DNA of 64,000 nucleotides from Pseudorasbora parva. Its lineage: Eukaryota > Chordata > Actinopteri > Cypriniformes > Gobionidae. The stretch is from contig NC_090195.1 in NCBI RefSeq assembly GCF_024679245.1, forward strand, positions 5,488,300 to 5,552,299, written 5' to 3'. Below the pieces are notes generated by a model. That model was not told where the DNA came from, made no database searches, and was given only the letters and a program-made list of their open reading frames with translations. Below, piece after piece: positions 1 to 20,507 of the stretch (position 1 is the stretch's first letter; each line of letters begins with the position of its first letter). Made by a program: the position numbers and the translations under genes.

Positions 1-298
1 TTTAGACTAGAAAATACTTCTCAGAAAGAGCTGTACCTTAAAAGGACCATTACTGTCCTCAAAAAGATCTGACAAAGGCATGATAAATGACATACTAAAC
101 TTTAATATAACTTATACAAGACTGGTATAACTTTTAATTTCACTTATTAAATCATTTATTAGCTCTAGGAGCATTTAGCGTTTAGCTTCACTGTTCAAAA
201 AACCATAAAGTTATGACATTAATTAGGTATTGTGGCATGTCTGATTAATCCTGCTCATTTAAATTTTTAGTTTTAGACTAATTAGCGCATAGACTTAC
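1..298. other. obscn intron, left edge of window
   Basis: Intronic and AT-rich. I see no Ig-type reading frame and no repeat that I recognise. Confidence 0.6.
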
Positions 299-574
299 CT
301 TTTATCTTAACCAGGAATGTCATTTTGTCCTCTGCCGTCTCACACGAGTAGTGTCCTTCATCGCTCTGCTTGGCACCCCTGATGACCAGCTTCCTTTGTG
401 TCCCCTGAGACATAAAAGTTATCCTCTTGTCCTCCGTTATTTCTATCTGTTCTTTCTTCCACACAACAGCGGTTCCAGGAGAAGCAACCTCACAGCTCAA
501 CACCACGTCACCCACCAGAGCTCCACTCTCCTGGGGCTGAGCCCTCGGCTTGTTAACAAACTTAGATGGTTCTT
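299..574 (-). CDS. obscn: obscn Ig8 exon (last exon in window)
   Basis: 276-nt phase 1-1 exon encoding EEPSKFVNKPRAQPQESGAL through FLVKIKG. The Ig core has Cys (VLSCEVA), Trp (VVWKKEQ) and DEGHYSCE. Acceptor ccccaacag, donor AAG/gtaagt. The next exon must lie left of base 1, since 1-298 shows no further Ig frame. Confidence 0.9.
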
Positions 575-1307
575 CTGTTGGGGTAAAACGGAGGATTAGA
601 TGGCACACCTTTCAGTGATTTCAACATGATTAGTAATATGACATGGATTATAGAAAACATACAATACATGGCATAATAAACAGTCACATTCACTGTCTGC
701 TTGAATATGAGAACAGACAACAGATGTGCCAATTGAAACTTCTAATTTACATTTATTTGGTCAGGAACTGACAGGACATCTAAGTCTAACAGTCAGGAAC
801 ATATACATTGCATGAGTTTGCACTGATCATGTTTGGCATTTGAATGGAAAATAATATAAAATGCTATTGTACAATTTTTGCTTTACCATACTGTGGTAAA
901 TACTGTGGTTACCATACTTCAATGTTGTTTTTTAAGTAAAAAAGTATTAAACACCCTTAAGGTAACCCTTAGAGTATATGCATTTATAACTGGGTTTATG
1001 CTGCTATTAACGACTTAAGGTAACCCTTAGAGTATTTGCATTTATAATTGGGTTTATGCTGCTATTAACGGCTTAAATATTATGTTCCCAAAGAAGTGCA
1101 AGAAGCATTACATTATTTCCAAAAATCAAGCTAAATTAAATATAAATTGCACATCCTGTTTGGCCAAATGTTGTATCATAGTTTTATATACATAGTAGTG
1201 TCTTGCATATAATTGAGAGCACATCAAAAATACTCATCTCACCCCAAAGCATATTTAATATGTATAATTAATTCTATTTTAAGCTTGAAATATATATATA
1301 TATATGG

Positions 1308-1375
<68 letters not shown>

Positions 1376-1731
1376 GGCCATACAAAAACTTAAAGTTACT
1401 GAAGGTCAGTAAGTGAAGAGAAGAAAATGCTTGTTTCACCTTTAAGGGCAAGTTGGACAGACATTTTATCACCATCACATATGCATTCATAGATGCCCAC
1501 GTCCTCAAAGTCCACATTGTGGACTGTCAGTATGCGTTTGCGCTCCACACTTGTGGCTTCATATTTTTTACCCATCCTCAGCTCCTTCCCATTCTTCATC
1601 CAAACAACCTGCAACACAGACAGTACATGTAGTTAATTGTAAAAAAAAAAAAAAAACTGGTTGCCACTGGTTTGACAATACAATTTAAACTCTGATAGGA
1701 GAAAGCATTTTAAAGAACGTAAAATACTTAA

Positions 1732-1798
<67 letters not shown>

Positions 1799-4700
1799 CG
1801 ATATTGTGATTTTGCAAGACAAAAAAATCGTGCATTTCGTCACCTGGACACTTGAATCGGACACTTCTGTGTTTATCTGAGCAGAGGAGTGCATGCTGAA
1901 AGTGAATACCTCAACCTGAGAAGACTTACTGGTGAAACGTGAAAGTGCAGCTAAAAAACATCAATAAGAGAAAAAAAAATCAGGAACATTGTTGCATTGT
2001 TGTTATTGTGCTTTAATTTTCAGAAAATGTTCCTTTCTTACCTTTCACAGTAAGTGTGCAAACGCTCTGAGATCCGCCACCCACAAACTTGACCTGTGCC
2101 CCGTTCAGCGCCATGGAGACCTCCCTGATGACCAGCGTGTGTGTGGTCTTTGAGCGTGTGATCAGATACTCAGATCCGCTGCGAATCATTCGGTCATTTA
2201 TGGTCCAGGTGCCAGAACACACACCCGAGAGCTCCACAGTGAAGGTGGCTTCTTCGCCTGCATGTGCACTGCAGCTCACCAGGCCTGTCTTCACTGACGC
2301 TGTGGGCTCTGATCGAACAAATTACAGGAATAAGCTGATTTATAAAACTTTATATTGGTTTATACACTGCCCAGCCAAAAAAAAAAAAGTCTCTGTAAAC
2401 TTTACAGAGTGCTGGACTATTGACAATCTTCCAGTCATAGACTCGTAAGCAGTTGCCTATTTAAATCCAAACACCAACTTTTTTTGGGGGGGCAGGGCAG
2501 TGTACATTATAAATGTCCAACACAAACAATTAAGCCTTTCTCACCAAGATAAAATGTTCCAGGAACCTCCAAGTAGGCACTCTGACCGAAATCATTGACC
2601 GCTGAGATACGAAACTGATAGCTCGCCTCCTCTGGGATTTCACTGATGGTATATTCAGTGCTAGACACAGTCGTACTAGTGACTTTAACCCAGGTTTGGG
2701 CTCCCACCTTCCTGCGCTCCAAGAAGTAGCCGGTGATGGGCACAGGACGTTCACTGTCTGGCGGAGACCAGCATAGTGTGATTGATGAATCTGTTTTGTT
2801 CCGCACCGTTGGTTCAACTGGGGGATCAGGAGGGTGTTTCCTCGGTGCTGAGGTCAGAGTATAAATTATTGTTAATAAGGTTAAAAAAAGAATCTCAAGC
2901 AATTGTGATCAATTGTTTAGAGTGTTTCCAATCTTACTCCCTTAAAGAAATGGAGCATTAGTATCACTACATAGTAGCTGCATTGTCATACAATTGACAG
3001 ATATGATGTTTTTGAATCACAAGAATGCAGAAACCTTCATCATTTGGAAAGGTTGTGGTCTGATTTACAAATGTATTCACCTGTGACAGAGAAGCGGGTG
3101 GAGGTCTTACAGTCGTGGGCGATGAAGGCCACCTCACCAGAGTCCTCCGCGGTACATTCACGAATGGTCAGTGTGTACTGTCTGTTAATGCGGGCGATAA
3201 TAATTCGGGAGTCTTCTTTCAGCTTCTCCCCATTCCTGGTCCAGTATGCATCATCTACTGGCTTCTCCAGTTCCACACAGAAGATCACAGTATCGCTGAC
3301 CGGCACCACTGTCCTCCTCGGCAGCTTTTTAGTGATGTTGCCTAAAAAATGCAGAACAAAAATCACATAAAGATATAAAGTAACTATATTGTAAACCTTA
3401 TTGGAATGGTGGCAATGGGCTTCCTCTGAAAGATTTTACCCAGCACTGTGAGTTCAGCCACGGTGCGACTGCCTTCCTTCATCTCACAGATATAGACGGC
3501 ATCATCGTTGGTGGTGACATTGTGAATAGTGAGGCGGCGCAGGGTACCCTCCACATCCATGCGGTACTTGGTGTTTTGCTCCAGACGGGTCTCCTCCATA
3601 AACCAGCTAGCCTTTGTGTTCGGGACTGGCACCTCACACTGCAGAGTTGCCGTTTCCTTTTCCTTCACCTCAACATCCTGCAGCTTTCTCTTGAATGGAA
3701 TCTTTGGCTCTGGCAAGGACATATTGAATAGTGAATAAATAAGATATTTTTAGCTGGTAGTCATAATTTGGCAGGATTTGGTTCTATGTGGTTTCCTATT
3801 GATTAGGTCTCCAAGAAGACAAAGATGAATGTTAGGGTGGTTCCACATATAGTACTACTCAAATGCACCAAACTCAGTTTATTTAAAGTGAACCAGAAAG
3901 GGAATACAGTGCTTAAAAGTGGACAACAAATTAACCATACTTAAACTAAATCCTTAACCACAGTTTGTTTGTGGGTGGGTCTGAGATTATTTGGGGTTTT
4001 CACATACACTACACACATTGTTTCGGCAATAGACCACAAGTTGTAAAAACGGCATCATAAACGTGACATCAGCAATGAATATAAGCCTAAAGAATAAAGC
4101 TGGCAATCAAATTCAATAAATAAATAAATACATTTTTGACTTTATATATTGTTTAACCCCTTAATTGTGGGACGCTTGCCATTTTTTTATCACGTATTTT
4201 AGTAATCATTCGAAAGCTTAAGAACTAACAATTCATCCTGTGAAAACCATTTTGAAATTGGATGTCATGGTAAAATGGAAATGGTAGTCTGAATTCTTTT
4301 AGAGAGCTCCTCCCCTAGCAGGCGGTGTCAGGTTTCATATTACAAATTTATTTTACTAATTTATAATTAAAACATTTTCTAAAAGAAACTTTAAAAACAC
4401 ATCATCTGAAAGGTCTCAAGGTTCCATATTTAGTGACTGTTTTGTGATAGAAGTGATATTTGGGCTGAAATGTATTAATTTGTTACAGGAGAATGCATAA
4501 AAAACAATGGAATGTGTGACACCTGGTGGCTATTATTGGTACAGTGGATAAACAAAATCTCATGGGAACTTAAATTTTGGTGATACCAACTTAAAATTTG
4601 AAGCACAACTTAGTTAGTGACATATGTCTTTGATTTTATTGTAATATGAGTCAAAATTATTTTGTAAAATATACCGTATATTTAGTACATTTGATTTACA

Positions 4701-7700
4701 AAAAACTTCCTTAACTTTTTAATACTTCAATTTTTTCCTTTCACTTCAGCAATAATCTGTTGAGTATGTTCTTTAAAACAAGACCAAACACAAGTCTAAG
4801 CATTCTTGAATTACAACCATTTAAAGGGATAATTCAATTTCCATGTCTATTCTCAAAAGGTGGGGTGACAGTTAAGGTGTTAATATGTTTGTATCCAACA
4901 GATAGGCCTACACTATGTCTCCGGCGCTACTTTACCACCAAGACAGTCATCAAAAAATGTTTGCACAAAAACAACCTTAAATGTCATGAACTTCACCTTC
5001 TAATCCCTACACATGGACGTCACTGAACTTTGTACTGCAATGGTGGACTGGCATTCGGCTAAGTTTCTTTGACCTTTCTTTAAGGTGCCTGTGGCATGAG
5101 AGTCGAGATTAAGACCAAGGAACAAGGTGGCAAAATACTATTGCTACACTGGCTAAAATTAGAACTCTGCACATAGAACACATAGCATTTATAAAATCTG
5201 TGAAAATCATTGTCTTAAGTTAGGCTTAGTGAACAAAGAATTTGGTTACAGATTAATGTTTCAACCCCTGTAGACATCACTTGGAAATACACCCACATTA
5301 TGGCGTCAGAAGTGAGTTAGGAACTAGCCATCACAACAACTGTGAACTAATCATCACCAGCAGAAAATAGGTGTAATGGTACACCCTGTTTGAACACTTG
5401 CAAGCACTTTGCTAAGCAGAGAATGAGCTGGAAGGCAAAGATGACTGTCATTAGTTGATGAAATTTCAGTTTGAAGGTTGGTGGTTTAATAGGGCCAACT
5501 ATATTTTAACATGGTCGTTATTGTGCTGATGTGGTACTCCTATCTGCCAGACTCTATTTTATGATGACTGACAGATACATGATTTCATTGGCGTCAGAAC
5601 TATTGTGTGTATTGTGAACCACTTTTTACGATCAATTATATTGGACTCACTCACTTTTATTGTCTCTAATTCAGCACATCTCTGTTTACCTACCCCTAAC
5701 CGATAAACACTTATTATATAAACATAGACGCACGTCCACTTTTTTAACTTTTTCTAAATTTTTATTGATCACATATCAGATTGCCTTTCCAATCTAATAT
5801 GTGATAGGAAAGGGAGTAGAGCGTAAAAAAGTTCTGAGAAGACCCACCAACATTGTTTTGCTTCCAACGCCCATGCATAATTTAGTAAACCACTGTATAT
5901 GTATAGTTGTAAAGAGAAACTTTTATCCTGATTGCACTTAATAAAGAAATGGATAATTTCTTTAATGAACAATGCTACTAAGAGCAGCGCAAATTAGCCT
6001 CTGGCTTAAGACATTTTTTGGCCGTTAAATAATGCTACAAATACTAGTAAATTGACTAGCACAAACCTTAGTAGATCTCTTTGCATTATTCATTTAAATA
6101 CTCTCCTCCCATAAATTTTGTGTCTGAAAGGGAAGCTCTTACAAATGCGTATGCAATAAGGTGAATCACAAAAATAACCCCTTTTCACTGCTTGCATTTT
6201 TTAAATACTGACAGTAGTTTTTTAACGTCAAAAGTGATTGGCTATTGATTGGCTTTAGCTTTTGGAAAAGATCAACCCTCAATACACATTTAAGACCCAT
6301 AGCAATCCACTAAATAAAACCACCTCAGCTATGTATGAATGCATCTGGTAGTTCAAGCCACAAAACTAAAACATTACTTCTCCCAGAAAGGACTATGTCA
6401 GAATATGGGATTTTGCAAGCCTCAAACAATAGACAAAAGTTGATATGGCCCACATTAGCATCTTGTTAAAAATATAAGAGTTTAAAAATATAAAAACATT
6501 TTTTTAGCTCTGGTCCGATTAGCATTCAGATTGACATTTTTATCACCGAACCAAAAGATACTGAACCTAAAAGCATAGTGATACGTTCACAACCTGATTT
6601 GTTGGCTTCTATGACGCATTTCCTATTTTGAGACGGAACATAACGAAACATCCTAAACAATGTGATAAATGTGCTCATTGTATGTGCGTAGCCTAAATAT
6701 GATGGTATTTTGACCAGCTGAGAACTTGTGAAGAGCTTATAAAATGTGTAAAGGAGTCATAACAGTGGCAAGAATCCCTTGGTCACACACACAAACCAAG
6801 ATCTGCTGTGAGGAGTGTGCCTGTACTGAACTGTGATGGGCAACATCGTGACTATGACAAGAAAAAAAACGAAGAATTCTGTTCGTTTGAAAGTGGACCA
6901 AGACCCATTTTTTCAGTGGTCTCAGAGGGTTCAGATGGCAGCGTTCACTTATTCAAATGAACCACACTATCAGAGCAATCGTTTTAATCGGACCAAACAT
7001 GCGGCAAGTGTAAACAGAATGCAATGTAAATACTCAATCTAATAGCAAATGGATCTATTAAGAATCATAATTGGAACGAATATAAATACCTCCAGACATT
7101 ATTCTTACCTTTGACAATCACTAGCACAGCACTATAGGTTTGTCCAGCCATGTTGGATGCATTGCAGGTGTACAGCCCATTATCGCTCTGTTTGCAGTAG
7201 AGCACCTTGAGGATGAAATTCTCAGCCTGGTCCTCATACATAACATGTCTGCGGCCCTCGCTGATGTTCGTCCCATCCTTTCTCCAGATGATCTGAGGTT
7301 TGGGATGGCCTGTGACGAAACAGCTAAGCTTTGCATGTTTACCCTCGGTCACAGTGCATGTTCTGGTAAACACACCTTTGGGCAACATGCTGGTTAAGGC
7401 CGAAACCCTCTGCTCCTGATCACAGGCGATTCCCAAGTTTCCAAGTTCCTCTGTGTTCATGGAAGATGATGTTGTGTGGGAGGCTGAGGAACTTTCCATG
7501 GTGCGGTAGAAAGAGATATCCTTCCGCATCTCTTCTTTCCGCTTCTGCATGTGTGAGAGGAGGGATGTACTCTTGTCTGCATTCAGGAGACGAGTATCTT
7601 GAAGGTCCACCACCAAAGTGGCAGCGGACTGAGTGCGGCCAATGGAGTTCTGCACACGGCAGGTGTAGGTACCACTGTCCAAGCTTCTGACGCTCTGGAT

Positions 7701-8204
7701 CCTCAAGGAGCTGGATTCATTTTCTGATGTTACCTTGATGCGGTTGGTCTCGCCCAGGTAGCGGCCATCCTTTTCCCATTCAAAGTTGGCTGCTGGATGG
7801 GCTGCCACACGACAATAGAAGGTAACATCACCCCCAAGACCCACACGGGTAGAGACGGGCTTCACTGTAAACACTGGAGCACGATCCACCACAGTTTCCG
7901 GCAATCCCACCTTCAGGGTCACAGCTGCATACGCCTCTCCAACATTGTTCTTGGCACGACACATGTACTGACCGCTGTCTTCTAGAGTTAGATCGTAGAT
8001 GGTAAGTCGGTAAACGTCACCATCATCGACTGTTTTGAAGCGCCCCCCTGCAGAAAGACGCAGTTTGTCTTTCTCCCAGGTTACTACAGGTACAGGGTTT
8101 CCCACAATAGTGCAACTGAGGGAGGCGTCTCGTCCCACACAGAGCGAGAAGGCCTTGGGTCGAGTTAGGAAGCGTGGAGCCCCACCAAATAGATTCTGAT
8201 CCAT
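299..8204 (-). CDS. obscn: obscurin, N-terminal part (gene continues beyond base 1)
   Basis: Giant sarcomeric scaffold that links the M-band and the sarcoplasmic reticulum. Coding exons, in transcription order: 8204-7109, 3709-3440, 3341-3081, 2847-2545, 2308-2042, 1950-1844, 1608-1440, 574-299; about 916 residues are present. Domains in order are Ig1, Ig2, a roughly 70-residue Ser-rich linker, Ig3, Ig4, Ig5, FN3, Ig6, Ig7 and Ig8, the order known for obscurin N-termini. The start MDQNLFGGAPRFLTRPKAF closely resembles mammalian obscurin and not OBSL1. Every module boundary is phase 1, so modules can be skipped without loss of frame. The start codon lies 9 nt inside an exon whose acceptor is at 8214-8215. 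The last visible donor (after 299) is intact, so this is window truncation and not a broken gene. Known for the family: Ig1 binds titin M10 and Ig3 binds myomesin. Which teleost paralogue this is cannot be decided here. Confidence 0.93.
956..1071. repeat. 58-bp tandem duplication
   Basis: Two copies of a unit beginning cttaaggtaacccttagagt, with period 58 and only a few substitutions between copies. Confidence 0.85.
1289..1370. repeat. (TA)n microsatellite in obscn intron
   Basis: Nearly pure alternating TA, broken once by ggcct. A second aggcca just after the run makes the whole block a near palindrome. Confidence 0.95.
1440..1950 (-). CDS. obscn: obscn Ig7, split over two exons
   Basis: The seventh Ig domain is encoded by two exons, 1950-1844 (107 nt; ALSRFTSKSSQVEVFT ... 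SDSSVQ) and 1608-1440 (169 nt; VVWMKNGKELRMGKKY ... QLALKG). They are joined in phase 0 directly before the core Trp. Together they are 276 nt, keeping the phase-1 module rule. The 235-nt intron between them carries a (TA)n run of about 63 bp and a poly-A tract. The first-half exon is short and was found by splice-site and frame reading. Confidence 0.82.
1735..1797. repeat. (TA)n microsatellite inside the Ig7 intron
   Basis: About 63 bp of alternating TA within the 235-bp intron that splits Ig7, between splice sites at 1609 and 1843. Confidence 0.95.
2042..2308 (-). CDS. obscn: obscn Ig6 exon
   Basis: 267-nt phase 1-1 exon. It encodes EPTASVKTGLVSCSAHAGEE through VCTLTVKG. The core Trp (GTWTIND) and the HTLVIREV strand are present. 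The second core Cys position reads as AQVKFVGGG, matching the Cys-less form of the same module in mammalian obscurin. Donor is AAG/gtaaga. Confidence 0.88.
2545..2847 (-). CDS. obscn: obscn FN3 exon
   Basis: 303-nt phase 1-1 exon encoding the only fibronectin type III domain of the visible part. It shows PPDPPVEPTVRNKTDSSITL, CWSPP, PITGYFLERR, YQFRISAVNDFGQS and YLEVPG. Its position directly after five Ig domains is diagnostic for obscurin. Confidence 0.92.
3081..3341 (-). CDS. obscn: obscn Ig5 exon
   Basis: 261-nt phase 1-1 exon. It encodes NITKKLPRRTVV through TSTRFSVTG, with the Ig core Cys (VIFCVEL), Trp (AYWTRNGEKL) and EDSGEVAF. The second core Cys is replaced by Phe/Ala context, as in the mammalian counterpart (GQVAFMAG), so this looks ancestral and not damaged. 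Confidence 0.9.
3440..3709 (-). CDS. obscn: obscn Ig4 exon
   Basis: 270-nt phase 1-1 exon encoding an intermediate-set Ig domain (EPKIPFKRKLQDVEV...AELTVLG). It matches the fourth Ig of obscurin, including the core CEVP, the Trp of SWFMEETRL, and DDAVYIC. Acceptor cttgccag and donor GG/gtaaaat are canonical. Confidence 0.9.
3710..7108. other. obscn intron 2, repeat-bearing
   Basis: 3.4-kb intron. 4150-4560 belongs to an interspersed family also seen inverted at 26818-27345. 5690-5830 resembles 19290-19420 (shared ccgataaacac and gatatgtgataggaaaggg blocks). 6830-7020 reads like a fragment of a dispersed element. No coding sequence was recognised. Confidence 0.6.
4150..4560 (+). repeat. interspersed repeat, copy 1
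   Basis: Starts at aaccccttaattgtgggac and contains the blocks attttagtaatcat, cgaaagctta, catcctgtgaaaa, gctcctcccct, tctcaaggttcc and gatagaagtgatattt. All of these recur in the same order on the opposite strand at 26818-27345. No coding capacity was seen; the family is not named. Confidence 0.7.
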
Positions 8205-8213
8205 TACTGCTTT
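7109..8213 (-). CDS. obscn: obscn exon 2: start codon, Ig1, Ig2, linker, Ig3
   Basis: One 1.1-kb exon carries three Ig domains. Ig1 has Cys31, Trp43, Cys82; Ig2 has Cys131, Trp143, Cys182; Ig3 has Cys295, Trp307, Cys347, each with the usual DSGxYxC or DNGxYxC turn. The linker at about residues 201-272 is rich in Ser/Thr and charged residues (KRKEEMRK) and looks disordered. The acceptor is ctctacag before 8213, then 9 nt of 5' UTR, then ATG at 8204-8202. The donor follows 7109. This exon holds the M-band targeting domains known from mammalian obscurin. Confidence 0.92.
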
Positions 8214-9502
8214 CTGTAGAGATGATTAGAGAGTGAACGTTGTGTTTAATGCATAGAGTAGAAACTTATGAATATGAGATTATAAAGTTTTACATATTTG
8301 CACCCTGTCACCATTACATCTCGCTACTTAGCTCCAAGACGTTTCTGGAAAGCTGCTTCTGGAATTAGTATACTGTATGTCATAATTTGCTAATGACAAA
8401 TAACCATTTCCTAAAATAGACATTTTGAGAAATGAGAGATGCCTACTTTTAGAGATGCTCTCAAAGCTCTCCAGTTTCCAAATCACAAATTAGTATTGAA
8501 TGAATAGATGCTAGTGTATAAAACTCATTAAAAGGGTTTAAAATGAGTATGTCCTTTTTGGGAATATATCTTTTTCTATATATCTGCCAGGTGACACAAG
8601 CATCCACAGTATACCATAATAATGCCACGGTGTCAAGAACACTTTGATGCATGCAAGTTCAGCAAAAATCAGGAGAAAAGTCTGTGCAGTACAGGACAAG
8701 CCATATATTTGTACTATGCCATATATTCAACCATGATTTAAAGAGACTAAAAGTTATTTCGTAAATATTTGGGGGTATACTAATATATTATATATAGATG
8801 ACCTCAAAGCAAATGGACATGGATTAAAAGCCACAAACCTCAGGTAAAATTAACATTGTACACTTTTGACAGAACTTTGCACATAAAACAAATGCAAAAT
8901 TACCTGGAAAGACAATATTGACCTACAGTTTTGAAAAGGTCAACAACTTACATCTACTGCCTTCAACAGAACATTGGCTAATCTAGTGAAATCTGACCAC
9001 AGAAAGTCAGTTTTACTGATGAGGTGAAATCCTAGTATCACAAATTAAACAAAGGGATGTTGGTCTTTGAAAAGCATGACATTTGCCATCTCTGACACCT
9101 CACTACCCTGAGCTGCCTGTCCCAAAAATAACCTCAGCTGTCGGGCTCTGTCTGCACTATGTCCATTTGTAGAAGAGATACGACCTGCTGTGTGATAGGA
9201 CATGTATGTATTTGTCAATGGAATTTTTTTCTGTACTATAAATTTGGTTTCAAAGAGTGACAGACATTTTCGTCTGAGTGGGTCTCTCTTTAATGAAGGG
9301 GGAAAAATGAAATCTTTTTCAAAGTTAAAACAATGTAATGTTTACTTAATGCGACACACAATCAGTTCAAACTTGTTGAATGTGCGACTTTTCTCTGATA
9401 AAATACAACTAATATTTTAAAAGGTAAAAAAAGTCTTCCCTCAGATTAAAAGTTATTTCACCTTTCAGAATTTCATAACAAAACCAAGCAATCGGCTCTT
9501 AC
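8214..9502. other. obscn intron 1
   Basis: Intron between the noncoding first exon and the start-codon exon. Its 3' splice site (ctctacag) is at 8214-8221. AT-rich, with no recognised element. Confidence 0.55.
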
Positions 9503-9605
9503 CTTTTTCTCCTCAAGTTAGATGGTGTAAACCGGTGCAGATGTTCATAAATGTCCGATTCTGGCATGCGAAAATATCCGCGTGAAAACAGGTAAATTCC
9601 GTGAA
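9503..9605 (-). other. obscn: probable obscn noncoding exon 1 (5' UTR)
   Basis: The donor AAAAAG/gtaagag at 9503/9502 on the minus strand is strong and nothing upstream is coding, so a 5' UTR exon is inferred. The 5' boundary near 9605 is a guess from the TATA-like box at about 9634-9629. Confidence 0.45.
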
Positions 9606-9626
9606 CTGTAGAGGAGGAGGACAGTG

Positions 9627-9700
9627 TGTTTTATCCCCCAGTGTCTTTGCTTTCTGTGTGACGTTCTTCTATCTGTCCAACCTCCCGTTCAAAATAGATC
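9627..9700 (-). promoter_or_regulatory. candidate obscn promoter: TATA-like box and MEF2-like site
   Basis: Minus-strand GGGGATAAAACAC at about 9639-9627 could serve as a TATA box, with initiation about 25-30 nt downstream. CTATTTTGAA (9697-9688) is close to a MEF2 site, which would suit a muscle gene. Short motifs only. Confidence 0.35.
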
Positions 9701-9950
9701 CGTCACTTACCGGAGCAAATGACCGACTGAGGTGAAGTAACTTATTGTTGAACTGTCGCCTCGCAGCAACCTGTTGTATGGCTATTCGTTTAAATAGTTT
9801 ATAGACAGTTTCGCCAACTAGTACCAAGCTAATTTTAAGGTATTAAAAAGCTATTGTTTTATAGCACTTACTTACTTAATGCAGTAACAATCTGCATATT
9901 ATTGTTACATTTGATGGGCTCAAGATATTAATAGCTATTGCAGTAGATAC

Positions 9951-20507
<10,557 letters not shown>

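Larger units (their letters stand above)
575..1439. other. obscn intron with tandem duplication and (TA)n
   Basis: 865-bp intron. It holds a 58-bp unit repeated twice in tandem (956-1013 and 1014-1071, few differences) and a long (TA)n block at about 1290-1370 interrupted by ggcc near 1306. Confidence 0.7.

Noticed and set aside
1239..1894. Frames full of alternating Tyr and Ile
   Set aside because: They are (TA)n microsatellites read as protein.
299..8204. Obscurin-like 1 (OBSL1) as alternative identity
   Set aside because: The N-terminus MDQ..FxGAPRFLTRPKAF, the FN3 position and the Ig4 core match obscurin rather than OBSL1.
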